Source of the DNA: Fidelibacterota bacterium
GTDB taxonomy: Bacteria > Fidelibacterota > UBA8477 > JABMPR01
Direction: 5' to 3'
Assembly (NCBI GenBank): GCA_030596225.1
Contig: JAUVKO010000138.1
Span: 1-6,042 of the forward strand
Length of the DNA stretch: 6,042 bases
The notes under the pieces are model-generated. The model searched no databases. It was given only the letters and a program-made list of their open reading frames with translations, and was not told the origin of the DNA. Both the position numbers and the translations under genes were made by a program. Shown here piece after piece: positions 1 through 6,042 of the stretch (the first letter of the stretch is position 1; each line of letters opens with the position of its first letter).

Positions 1-169
1 GAAAACCAATAATGGCAATGCAGATCAAATACACAAAGATGAAAGCAGCCCCACCATTTTCGCCGGCGATATAGGGAAACTTCCATATATTGCCCAGGCC
101 AACAGCTGATCCTGCCGCAGCGAGAATAAATCCAAATCGCGACCCCCAGGCTTCTCTATTCTGAGTCAT
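1..169 (-). CDS. Sodium-dependent amino acid symporter, SNF/LeuT family (N-terminal 56 residues only)
   Basis: This is the start of an inner-membrane sodium-coupled symporter; the family (SNF, also NSS) imports amino acids or related small solutes. The 56 visible residues cover the cytoplasmic N-terminus and transmembrane helix 1, read as GSRFGFILAAAGSAVGLGN followed by IWKFPYIAGENGGAAF, then the start of helix 2. This is the family's most conserved stretch. Its numbering matches LeuT: Gly20, Ala22, Val23 and Asn27 fall on residues that help bind the two sodium ions in LeuT. Residue 30 is Lys where LeuT has the extracellular-gate Arg30, a conservative change. The ATG at 167-169 gives the expected short N-terminus before the WGSR motif. 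It lies 14 bases inside the upstream DUF5683 gene (stop at 156-158), and no strong Shine-Dalgarno sits at ideal distance, so translational coupling is likely. The substrate cannot be told from this fragment, and the rest lies beyond the left edge. Confidence 0.93.
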   Translation of the reverse strand, partial: MTQNREAWGSRFGFILAAAGSAVGLGNIWKFPYIAGENGGAAFIFVYLICIAIIGF

Positions 170-602
170 ATATCGGTTCTGTTTCCTTTGGTTTGATAAT
201 TTCAGTTTCCGGTAAGTCCCCTTCATTGAGCTCATATTTATCAAAATCCCATAACTGTGCATCTACATAAGCATCAATGATATTCAACGTCCAGGTAAGC
301 GCCATAAGCCATATTTTATCATTCCGAATTCTGTGTAGCGTTTGGTCTGTGGGATCAGCCTGATAAGTGTCTTCTGCACTCACATATTCCAGACTGAAGT
401 AGGTAAATACGCCTGCAAACAGCAGTGCTTTTAATGGTTTTTGATTATAGATCTGGCCACCACCGGGAATTATTGAAAAGAAAAGGGCTTTCCCTGAAGA
501 CTTTGCTGCAGATGAATCTATTCCATCCGTTTCATTGACTTGACCATTCACTACAGTTAATGCAAACAGAATGAGAACTGCCTGTTTGAAAATTGTTACC
601 AT
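156..602 (-). CDS. DUF5683-like small secreted or membrane protein of unknown function
   Basis: No function can be assigned. The protein is 148 residues from the ATG. It opens with a signal-peptide-like segment (about residues 2-20: one Lys, a hydrophobic core, then VVNGQ). Next is a short polar stretch, then the motif SIIPGGGQIYNQK (about 43-55), a hydrophobic helix (about 58-72), a second hydrophobic segment (about 97-110) running into DAYVDAQLWDFD (110-121), and an acidic Glu/Pro-rich tail. The PGxGQIYN and DAYVDAxLxxFD motifs are typical of DUF5683 proteins, which are common in the FCB group. They resemble a two-helix hairpin membrane protein, probably at the inner membrane. A GTG at 603-605 directly precedes the ATG and would add one residue. 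The ATG is preferred because the AGG at 607-609, inside the ridA stop region, is then better spaced. The gene starts 5 bases after ridA and overlaps the transporter start by 14 bases, so it is almost certainly co-transcribed with both. Confidence 0.85.
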   Translation of the reverse strand: MVTIFKQAVLILFALTVVNGQVNETDGIDSSAAKSSGKALFFSIIPGGGQIYNQKPLKALLFAGVFTYFSLEYVSAEDTYQADPTDQTLHRIRNDKIWLMALTWTLNIIDAYVDAQLWDFDKYELNEGDLPETEIIKPKETEPIYDSE

Positions 603-607
603 CACAC

Positions 608-988
608 CTACTTGGATGCGATCATTTCAATTTCGACATCTGTTCCCAAGGGTAATGCGACCACTTGAATTGCCGCCCGTGCCGGTGCATCATCACCTGG
701 GAAATATTCACCATAGATCGCATTGAGTTCAGCATATTTCCCCAGATCAGTGACAAAAATATTGGTCTTGACAACCTTTGAGAAATCGCTGTCGGCTTCC
801 GCTAGAATAGCTTCAAGATTCTTCATCACCTGATGAACCCGATCTGCAAATGAAGTTTCAACCAATTTACCAGTGGCCGGATCAAGTGGGATTTGTCCGG
901 CAGTGAAGATCAAACCATTGATTTCTACAGCCTGATTATAAGGACCCAGAGCTGCTGGAGCATTTGTAGTATTAATAATATTCTTCAT
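608..988 (-). CDS. ridA: RidA family 2-iminobutanoate/2-iminopropanoate deaminase
   Basis: RidA (YjgF/YER057c/UK114 family) is a cytoplasmic homotrimer that hydrolyses the enamine/imine intermediates, such as 2-aminoacrylate, released by PLP-dependent dehydratases. This protects other PLP enzymes from inactivation. The 126 residues are full length for the family. Visible hallmarks are GPYNQA with Tyr17, FTAGQIPLDPATG (28-40), and the C-terminal signature APARAAIQVVALPLGTDVEIEM with Arg104 and Glu119. These match Arg105 and Glu120 of E. coli RidA, the residues that bind the substrate carboxylate and activate water. The Cys107 of E. coli RidA is Ala here; that position is not needed for catalysis in the family. 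The conserved Arg favours a true RidA over the Rid subfamilies that lack it. A Shine-Dalgarno-like AGGATGG lies at 992-998. The gene follows gcvPB by 60 bases and precedes the DUF5683 gene by 5. Confidence 0.95.
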   Translation of the reverse strand: MKNIINTTNAPAALGPYNQAVEINGLIFTAGQIPLDPATGKLVETSFADRVHQVMKNLEAILAEADSDFSKVVKTNIFVTDLGKYAELNAIYGEYFPGDDAPARAAIQVVALPLGTDVEIEMIASK

Positions 989-991
989 TTT

Positions 992-998
992 CCATCCT
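992..998 (-). promoter_or_regulatory. Ribosome binding site of ridA
   Basis: The minus strand reads AGGATGG three bases before the ridA ATG at 986-988, matching the anti-Shine-Dalgarno pattern. An ATG inside this motif is in another frame and opens no RidA-like product, so the start at 988 is favoured. Confidence 0.6.
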
Positions 999-1016
999 AT
1001 TTATTTTTTGTTAACC

Positions 1017-1032
1017 ATTCTTCGAAAAGAAT
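1017..1032 (-). other. Small UUCG-loop hairpin in the gcvPB-ridA gap
   Basis: The minus strand reads ATTCTT-TTCG-AAGAAT, a perfect 6-bp stem with a TTCG loop, 16 bases after the gcvPB stop. The stem is mostly A-T and is closed by a U-A pair, not the stabilising C-G. No T-run follows on the minus strand, so it does not look like an intrinsic terminator. It may be a minor mRNA structure or chance in an AT-rich gap. Confidence 0.3.
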
Positions 1033-1048
1033 CGTTTTAAAAGACATC

Positions 1049-2482
1049 TTACCAGTGAACGTTCAAATTACGATTGGCGTGAGTTTCATCAACTCGACCT
1101 ACCGGAGTGTTGTGTGGAGCTGTTTGCAGAAGTTCAGGATTAGTTTTTACTTCTTCAGCTATTTGTTTCATCACATCAATAAAACGATCCATGGTTTCCT
1201 TATTCTCACTTTCGGTAGGCTCTATCATGAGAGCTTCTTTAACGATCAAAGGAAAATACATCGTTGGAGAATGAAAACCAAAATCAAGCAGACGTTTTGC
1301 TATCTGAAGGGCGTTAACGCCCTGTTCTTTTTGGGCTTGAGCTGAAAGTACAAATTCATGCATACAAGTTCGGTCATAGGCTAGTTCAAACACATCCTTT
1401 AACTTATGCATGAGATAATTAGCGTTGGTGATAGCAACTTTTGAAACATCAAGTAAACCATCCGGCCCCAACATTCGGATATAGGTCCAAGCCCTGATAA
1501 GAATGCCAAAGTTCCCATAGAAACCATGTACCCGCCCAATACTATCCGGATAATCATACTTTAAATGATAATTACCATCCAGTAACTCTACTCGAGGTCT
1601 AGGCAAGTATTCTGCCAGTTTTTCTGTCACTCCAATGGGTCCGGAACCGGGACCTCCACCACCATGGGGCGTTGAAAAGGTTTTATGCAAATTCAGATGA
1701 GTAATGTCAAAGCCCATGTCTGCCGGACGAGCAATCCCCAGCATAGCGTTCATATTAGCGCCATCCATATACATCAAGCCGTCAACAGCATGAATAAGAG
1801 CTGATATTTTACTGATATTTTCCTCGAAAAGACCCAAAGTATTAGGATTGGTAAGCATAAAACCAGCAACCCGATCATTGATCTTTGCTTGAAAATCATC
1901 CAGATCAACCAAACCTTTAGGGCTACTTTTTACTTCAAGCATTTTATAGCCGGCCATAGCCACAGATGCAGGATTCGTTCCGTGAGCAGCATCCGGAATA
2001 AGGATTGTGTCTTTATCATTGCCTTTCAGCTCATGATATTTGCGCATGAGCAAAACACCCACCAGTTCTCCTTGAGATCCGGCCGCCGGCTGTAGAGTGA
2101 AGGCCTGCATACCTGTAATAGCGCAAAGCTGTTGCTCTAAATCATAGTAAACACTGAGAACCCCCTGACTAAGGGATTCCGGCTGATATGGATGGGACTC
2201 AGCAAGGGCTGACGCAGTCCAATCATTGATCTTGGGATTGTATTTCATTGTGCAAGATCCCAAAGGATACAGATCTTTATCGACATGATGATTTTTATTG
2301 GAAAGCTCAACATAATGACGAACCACTTCAGGTTCGGACACTTCAGGTAAACTAGGAGGTGTTGACCGCAGATATTTCTCTGGAATCAGTTTATTTACTG
2401 CTCTTTCAGGTACATCCAGATCAGGGACAGATGTTCCCATATGCCCCGATATGGATCTTTCGACAATCAGTTTTGTCTTCAT
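1049..2482 (-). CDS. gcvPB: Glycine dehydrogenase (decarboxylating) subunit 2, glycine cleavage P-protein
   Basis: This is the PLP-binding subunit of the two-subunit P-protein of the cytoplasmic glycine cleavage system. With GcvPA it decarboxylates glycine and passes the aminomethyl group to lipoylated GcvH; GcvT and Lpd finish the reaction to CO2, NH3, methylene-tetrahydrofolate and NADH. At 477 residues it is the usual subunit 2 length and corresponds to the C-terminal half of single-chain GcvP. Landmarks are LYPLGSCTMKYNPK (71-84), QPAAGSQGE (131-139), DAAHGTNPASVAMAG (164-178), DGANMNA (240-246), and HLNLHKTFSTPHGGGGPGSGP (262-282). Lys267 in the last is the predicted Schiff-base lysine for PLP. 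The C-terminal domain (about 320-477) is intact. The ATG lies in an ATGA overlap with the alaS stop, and an AGGAG inside the end of alaS is about 10 bases upstream, so translation is probably coupled to alaS. gcvPA usually sits directly upstream of gcvPB; here it is not in the window. Confidence 0.97.
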   Translation of the reverse strand: MKTKLIVERSISGHMGTSVPDLDVPERAVNKLIPEKYLRSTPPSLPEVSEPEVVRHYVELSNKNHHVDKDLYPLGSCTMKYNPKINDWTASALAESHPYQPESLSQGVLSVYYDLEQQLCAITGMQAFTLQPAAGSQGELVGVLLMRKYHELKGNDKDTILIPDAAHGTNPASVAMAGYKMLEVKSSPKGLVDLDDFQAKINDRVAGFMLTNPNTLGLFEENISKISALIHAVDGLMYMDGANMNAMLGIARPADMGFDITHLNLHKTFSTPHGGGGPGSGPIGVTEKLAEYLPRPRVELLDGNYHLKYDYPDSIGRVHGFYGNFGILIRAWTYIRMLGPDGLLDVSKVAITNANYLMHKLKDVFELAYDRTCMHEFVLSAQAQKEQGVNALQIAKRLLDFGFHSPTMYFPLIVKEALMIEPTESENKETMDRFIDVMKQIAEEVKTNPELLQTAPHNTPVGRVDETHANRNLNVHW

Positions 2483-5094
2483 CCCAAAAGTGCTCCTATC
2501 ATTTCATAAACACCGGCAATAACATCTTTTAATGCTTTTGCATCTTTGCCACCGGCAGTAGCCATCTGAGGCTTGCCACCGCCACCACCACCCAGTTTCC
2601 GGCCAAGTTCCCGCACAATATTCCCAGCCTTCAATTTGTGCTGAGCGATGACATCTTCTGAGACCACACAGACCAAATAAGGTGCTTCATCAATGACTGT
2701 ACCCAAAATACCCACACCCGATCCCATGAGAATCATAAGTTCAGATCCAAGATCCTTAAGTGCCTCTGTATCAGGGACTTCTACTATATCACTTACAGTA
2801 TTAACACCAGCAATTACATGTGCTTTCTTAACAATTTCTTCCAGAACTGACGCAGCTTGATCGAATGACAAGGATTTCACCTGTTTCTCCAGGGATTTCT
2901 TCTCATCCAGAAGATTTTGAACCTTGGTTCCCAGATCATGGATATCAGAAGCTAGTATATGGCGCAGTTGATCAAGCACTGCACGTTCTCGTCGAGCATT
3001 GCCTTCAGCAGTCTGCCCGGTCACCGCTTCTATCCGGCGGACACCGGCTGCAATGGCTGATTCTGATTCAATTCTGAAAAAGCCAATATCACCGCTGGCA
3101 TTCACATGTAAGCCACCACATAATTCGTGGCTATAATCCCCAAATTTGACAGTCCTGACCTCATCACCATACTTCTCACCGAAAAAGGCTAGAGCTCCCT
3201 CTGCTCGGGCATCATCAAAACTTAGCTGACGTATATTTACAGGAGTATTCTTACGTATTTCAGCATTTACCAATTTCTCAACTTTGGTCAGCTCATCTTT
3301 GCTCATTTTCTCAAAATGATTGAAATCAAATCTCAAATGATCCTCATTCACCAATGAACCAGCCTGTTTAACATGATCTCCCAAAACCTTACGCAGTGCG
3401 GCATTAAGCAGATGCGTGGCACTGTGATTCTTGATGATATCACTGCGTCGCTTGACATCAACCTCAGCTATGGCAGCTTCTTCATTGAATTTACCGGAAA
3501 TCAGCTTGGTCTCATGTATAATTGCATCTCCATCTTTTCTCGTATCCAGAACCCGTAATTCCATACCGGCATTGTAAATTCTACCTGTATCCCCTACCTG
3601 ACCACCGCTTTCAGCATAGAAAGGTGTCTGAGAAAGAATCAGAAAGAATTTATCCTGGGTTTCCAGCACTTGCACCACGCTCGTATCCAGACGATGTTGG
3701 CTGTAGCCACTAAAATCTGAGTGAATCCCGGCCTGGAGGACTTTCCACTCTGCCCCCTGAGTCGTAGTTTGTTTGAACTGGGTGGATTGTCGGGCTTTTT
3801 CACGTTGAACAGTCATAAGTGCCTCGAATCCGGTGAGATCAACAGTAAAACCTTCTTCTTCAGCCATAAGACTGGTTAGATCAACAGGAAATCCAAAGGT
3901 ATCGTATAATTTAAAAACATCTTCACCTGAAATAAGCGATCTTCCGGCAGATTTGTTTTCTTTTATCAGACCGGAAAATATTTGTAAACCCCGATCAAGG
4001 GTCTGACTGAAAGAATCTTCTTCAGATTTGATCACTTTCTGGATATAAGCCACGCGCTCGTGGAGTTCGGGATAGGCATCACCCATGATCTTAACAACGG
4101 TTGGAACGAGTTTATAGATGAATGCTTCATTCATTCCCAGATTGCGACCAAACCGGGCAGCCCGCCGGAGAATGCGTCGCAGTACATATCCTCGACCATC
4201 GTTGGAAGGCAAGGCTCCGTCAGATATGGCGAAAGTAAGCATCCGAACATGATCCGCGATAACTCGATGAGTCATACCAGTTTCACCGGGATCATAATTT
4301 ACGCCTGTTAGTGAACTGATCTCGTCTATGATAGGTGTAAACAGATCTGTATCGTAGTTACTGGTTTTTCCCTGCAGACAGGCTACTATTCGCTCTAATC
4401 CGGCACCTGTATCCACATGTTTGCTGGGAAGTTCTGACAGGCTACCATCAGCTTCTCTGAAATACTGTATGAAAACCAAGTTCCATAGTTCCATAAACCG
4501 GGGATTGTCAGTATTAACGCCTAATTCCGGATGGGAACCGTTGATAGCGGGATCTCCACCAACATCAACATGTATTTCAGAACAGGGGCCACAGGGACCG
4601 GTTTCACCCATCTCCCAGAAATTGTCTTTCTCACCAAAACGCAAAATGTTGTCTTTAGGTATATCGGTGACATTGGACCAAAGGTCAAAGGCCTCATCAT
4701 CATCTTTATAAACTGTTGCATAAAGCTTGTCCTTGGGAATCTTCCAGACCTCTGTGAATAGCTCCCAGGCCATCTTGATGGCTTCTTCCTTGTAGTAATC
4801 GCCAAAACTCCAATTACCCAACATCTCGAAAAAGGTATGATGGTAGGTATCCCGCCCAACTTCTTCAAGATCATTATGTTTGCCACTGACCCGAATACAT
4901 TTTTGTGAATTGACAACTCTCGGGTGATCAGCCGTTTCTGTCTCAAGGAAGATGCCTTTGAACTGATTCATGCCAGCATTTGTGAACAAGAGCGTTGGAT
5001 CGTCAAACGGAACCACACCGGCACTCCGGATAAATTTATGGTCACGGTTTTTAAAATACTGTATAAACTGGTTTCTAATATCCTGGGATGTCAT
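2479..5094 (-). CDS. alaS: Alanyl-tRNA synthetase
   Basis: This class II synthetase activates alanine with ATP, charges tRNA-Ala in the cytoplasm, and hydrolyses mischarged Gly- and Ser-tRNA-Ala. The 871 residues are normal for bacterial AlaRS (about 875) and all domains are present. The aminoacylation core is about 1-245: motif 1 region near FTNAGMNQFKG (37-47), motif 2 with KCIRVSGKHND including Arg68, CGPCSEIH (168-175), and motif 3 GAGLERIV (230-237). The tRNA-recognition region has SNDGRGYVLRRI with Asn298 and LYDTFGFPVDL with Asp398, matching the E. coli residues that read the G3:U70 pair. The editing domain carries PFYAESGGQ (491-499) and zinc ligands His557, His561, Cys659 and His663. 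A coiled stretch (about 700-760) and the C-Ala/DHHA1 domain follow, with a Gly-rich loop near 835-849. A TGAGG ribosome site at 5099-5103 sets the start. It leads the unit containing gcvPB, with a 4-base overlap. Confidence 0.99.
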   Translation of the reverse strand: MTSQDIRNQFIQYFKNRDHKFIRSAGVVPFDDPTLLFTNAGMNQFKGIFLETETADHPRVVNSQKCIRVSGKHNDLEEVGRDTYHHTFFEMLGNWSFGDYYKEEAIKMAWELFTEVWKIPKDKLYATVYKDDDEAFDLWSNVTDIPKDNILRFGEKDNFWEMGETGPCGPCSEIHVDVGGDPAINGSHPELGVNTDNPRFMELWNLVFIQYFREADGSLSELPSKHVDTGAGLERIVACLQGKTSNYDTDLFTPIIDEISSLTGVNYDPGETGMTHRVIADHVRMLTFAISDGALPSNDGRGYVLRRILRRAARFGRNLGMNEAFIYKLVPTVVKIMGDAYPELHERVAYIQKVIKSEEDSFSQTLDRGLQIFSGLIKENKSAGRSLISGEDVFKLYDTFGFPVDLTSLMAEEEGFTVDLTGFEALMTVQREKARQSTQFKQTTTQGAEWKVLQAGIHSDFSGYSQHRLDTSVVQVLETQDKFFLILSQTPFYAESGGQVGDTGRIYNAGMELRVLDTRKDGDAIIHETKLISGKFNEEAAIAEVDVKRRSDIIKNHSATHLLNAALRKVLGDHVKQAGSLVNEDHLRFDFNHFEKMSKDELTKVEKLVNAEIRKNTPVNIRQLSFDDARAEGALAFFGEKYGDEVRTVKFGDYSHELCGGLHVNASGDIGFFRIESESAIAAGVRRIEAVTGQTAEGNARRERAVLDQLRHILASDIHDLGTKVQNLLDEKKSLEKQVKSLSFDQAASVLEEIVKKAHVIAGVNTVSDIVEVPDTEALKDLGSELMILMGSGVGILGTVIDEAPYLVCVVSEDVIAQHKLKAGNIVRELGRKLGGGGGGKPQMATAGGKDAKALKDVIAGVYEMIGALLG

Positions 5095-5098
5095 TGTG

Positions 5099-5103
5099 CC
5101 TCA
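5099..5103 (-). promoter_or_regulatory. Ribosome binding site of alaS
   Basis: TGAGG on the minus strand ends four bases before the ATG at 5092-5094. This is good Shine-Dalgarno spacing and supports the chosen start. Confidence 0.65.
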
Positions 5104-5157
5104 ATGAGTTATAAGTATTATTTAAATAACAATAAAGTCTATCGCAAAGAACGCATT

Positions 5158-5186
5158 ATTATAGTTAGCCACATAGTAAAAAGGAA
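5158..5186 (-). promoter_or_regulatory. Candidate promoter for the alaS operon
   Basis: The minus strand has an exact TATAAT at 5158-5163. Seventeen bases upstream the -35 position (5181-5186) reads TTCCTT, a poor match to TTGACA. Initiation would fall near 5150 and give a leader of about 55 bases before the alaS ATG. A second possibility is TTGCGA (5142-5147) with AATAAT (5117-5122), but its 19-base spacer is long. The whole stretch is AT-rich, so -10-like boxes are expected by chance. If the host is a Bacteroidetes-type bacterium, its housekeeping promoter consensus differs and neither may be used. Confidence 0.3.
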
Positions 5187-5213
5187 GTAAGGAAATTGGT
5201 GTAGCAGGAACTA

Positions 5214-5227
5214 TTCAATTTATTGAA
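5214..5227. other. AT-rich dyad, TTCAAT-TT-ATTGAA
   Basis: A perfect 6-bp inverted repeat with a 2-base centre lies about 120 bases upstream of alaS, on the far side of the candidate promoter. A second palindrome, TTATTTAAATAA, is at 5118-5129 in the likely alaS leader. Either could bind a dimeric regulator, but palindromes this short are common in AT-rich DNA and no regulator gene is nearby. Confidence 0.2.
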
Positions 5228-5263
5228 ATCTTAATTAGAATTACAGGTTATGATCACTAGACT

Positions 5264-5341
5264 CGTCATCCCGAGCGGAGTCGAGGGATATTTCATTCAT
5301 TAGCAATTATTCTTTGTCCCTCGACTCCGCTCGGGATGACG
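5264..5341. repeat. REP-like palindromic element with perfect 25-bp inverted arms
   Basis: The arms at 5264-5288 and 5317-5341 are exact reverse complements over 25 bp, separated by a 28-base AT-rich centre. The core is CCCGAGCGGAGTCGAGGG, flanked by GTCAT on the outside. The arms are far more G+C-rich than the surrounding intergenic DNA. From memory, the GTCATCCCGAGCG(N)AGTCGAGGG pattern recurs as an intergenic repeat in many Bacteroidetes and related genomes, which would make this a REP/BIME-like or miniature mobile element; this was not searched. It begins 23 bases beyond the lepB stop, so the lepB transcript would fold into a 25-bp stem in its 3' region. No T-run follows on the minus strand, so it is not a textbook intrinsic terminator, though it could protect the lepB mRNA 3' end or reduce read-through into alaS. 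Only one copy is in this window. Confidence 0.8.
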
Positions 5342-5364
5342 GCTTCTAATTTGTCTTTAAATAA

Positions 5365-6042
5365 TCAGTCAATCAAACGAAACATACGCCCCGGGCGTAA
5401 CTTGAATATCCGTTTCAGCAGGTTGGGTTCAGTTTGTTCCCAGCTTAGATAGGTCAATATAGCTTCACCAATGATGTTTGATTCCGGTACCAGGCCCCAA
5501 TAGCGACTGTCATGGGAATTATCACGATTATCTCCCATCATGAAGTAATGGTTCTGCTCACAAACATAATGATCAGCAGATATTCCATCAATTTTTAGCT
5601 GACCGGAAATCCCCGGTCGAACTTCATGCCCTTCAAGGGAGATAACATTAACGGCTAAATCAAGATTGTCCTGACTAAAATCCAGTGTATCCCCTGCTGC
5701 GGGAATATTGAGCGGGCCAAAATGATCCCGGTTTCCCATACCACGCGGGAAGATCATGCGCTCCTGATACTCATCGTCATACAAATTGAGTTTTGAAGCC
5801 CGGCCATGTTCCGGGAGTGCAAATTGAATCCCATCGATAAAGACATCTTTTTCCTTGATCTCCAGGGTTTGTCCCGGACCGGCAATACAACGTTTGATGT
5901 AATTCAGACTGGGATCCAGCGGTCCAATTTGGTTAGCCGGCCAGCGATCGTTCGGATAACGAAAAATGACCACATCACCGGTCTTTGGCTCTTCAAATCC
6001 AGGTAATCTGTAATGGGGTACCGAAAAACCGAAATTGGTCCA
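5365..6042 (-). CDS. lepB: Signal peptidase I (type I leader peptidase), C-terminal part, N-terminus off the right edge
   Basis: This membrane-anchored serine/lysine protease removes signal peptides from exported proteins on the outer face of the inner membrane. The 225 visible residues are an open frame to the window edge. They contain the box C region GDVVIFRYP (about 22-30), box D YIKRCIAGPG (48-57) with predicted general-base Lys50, and box E GDNRDNSHDSRYWG (170-183), followed by a GEA motif. The catalytic Ser box and the membrane anchor lie outside the window. A GTG at 5971-5973 could be mistaken for a start, but upstream codons encode the expected LPGFEEPKTGD lead-in to box C. Between boxes D and E there are about 110 residues, longer than in many bacterial enzymes, including an NRDHFGPLNIPAAGDTLDF segment. 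Similar long forms occur in the FCB group. The 270-base gap and inverted repeat separate it from alaS, so it probably belongs to a different transcription unit. Confidence 0.95.
   Translation of the reverse strand, partial: WTNFGFSVPHYRLPGFEEPKTGDVVIFRYPNDRWPANQIGPLDPSLNYIKRCIAGPGQTLEIKEKDVFIDGIQFALPEHGRASKLNLYDDEYQERMIFPRGMGNRDHFGPLNIPAAGDTLDFSQDNLDLAVNVISLEGHEVRPGISGQLKIDGISADHYVCEQNHYFMMGDNRDNSHDSRYWGLVPESNIIGEAILTYLSWEQTEPNLLKRIFKLRPGRMFRLID

Noticed and set aside
893..1345. 150-codon plus-strand open frame across the ridA/gcvPB junction
   Set aside because: It is antisense to two well-conserved genes, has no family-like motifs, and its residue mix looks like reverse-frame translation.
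4521..4946. 141-codon minus-strand frame inside alaS
   Set aside because: It is an alternate frame of the conserved AlaRS catalytic core and shows no recognisable domain.
5108..5113. TATAAC as the -10 box for alaS
   Set aside because: A start about seven bases downstream would fall on the ribosome binding site and leave too little leader.
4924..5190. Plus-strand open frame running from alaS into the intergenic region, including a possible 28-codon gene starting at 5104
   Set aside because: The long form is antisense to alaS. The short form has no Shine-Dalgarno in front of its ATG and a biased AT-rich composition typical of non-coding DNA.
5095..5263. Glycine riboswitch or T-box leader ahead of alaS-gcvPB
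   Set aside because: No paired aptamer core, T-box sequence or terminator/antiterminator structure can be recognised, and the probable leader of about 55 bases is too short.
5264..5341. Inverted repeat as an intrinsic terminator of lepB
   Set aside because: The loop is long (28 bases) and no T-run follows the stem on the minus strand, so it fails the usual pattern. Some effect on read-through is still possible.
5365..5973. lepB starting at the GTG at 5971-5973
   Set aside because: The frame stays open to the window edge and upstream codons encode the conserved lead-in to box C, so the GTG is an internal Val codon.
5806..6006. 66-codon plus-strand frame opposite lepB
   Set aside because: It is antisense to the conserved box C/D region of LepB and has no recognisable features.

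Overview
The window is bacterial chromosome with about 43% G+C by eye. It is densely packed and every supported gene is on the minus strand, so transcription runs from the right edge to the left. The content suggests a Gram-negative member of the Fibrobacteres-Chlorobi-Bacteroidetes (FCB) superphylum or a close candidate phylum such as Marinimicrobia. The grounds are a DUF5683-type small membrane protein, a two-subunit (split) glycine decarboxylase, a signal peptidase I with a long insert between its catalytic-Lys box and its GDNRDNS box, and an REP-like palindrome with a CCCGAGCG(N)AGTCGAGGG core. The phylum call is an inference; no rRNA or other marker is present to settle it.

Layout in transcription order, right to left. 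(1) The C-terminal 225 residues of signal peptidase I (lepB), with its N-terminus and catalytic Ser beyond the right edge. (2) A 270-base AT-rich intergenic region holding a perfect 25-bp inverted repeat just downstream of lepB, then the probable promoter and leader of the next operon. (3) alaS, a full-length alanyl-tRNA synthetase. (4) gcvPB, the PLP-binding subunit 2 of glycine decarboxylase, overlapping the end of alaS by 4 bases (ATGA). (5) A 60-base gap and then ridA. (6) Five bases later, a 148-residue DUF5683-like protein. (7) The first 56 codons of a sodium:neurotransmitter symporter family (SNF, LeuT-like) transporter, starting 14 bases inside the DUF5683 gene and running off the left edge.

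Genes 3 to 7 look like one co-directional unit: two junctions overlap, one is 5 bases and one is 60 bases. Most are concerned with small amino acids. AlaRS charges and proofreads Ala against Gly and Ser, GcvPB breaks down glycine, RidA removes the reactive enamines that PLP enzymes make from serine and related amino acids, and SNF proteins import amino acids with sodium. The DUF5683 protein has no assigned role. This link is a hypothesis from gene order, not something the sequence proves.

No mobile-element gene, CRISPR array, tRNA, rRNA or clear riboswitch is visible. The window is mainly housekeeping. The points most worth a second look are the palindromic repeat, gcvPB sitting behind alaS instead of gcvPA, and the DUF5683/SNF overlap.
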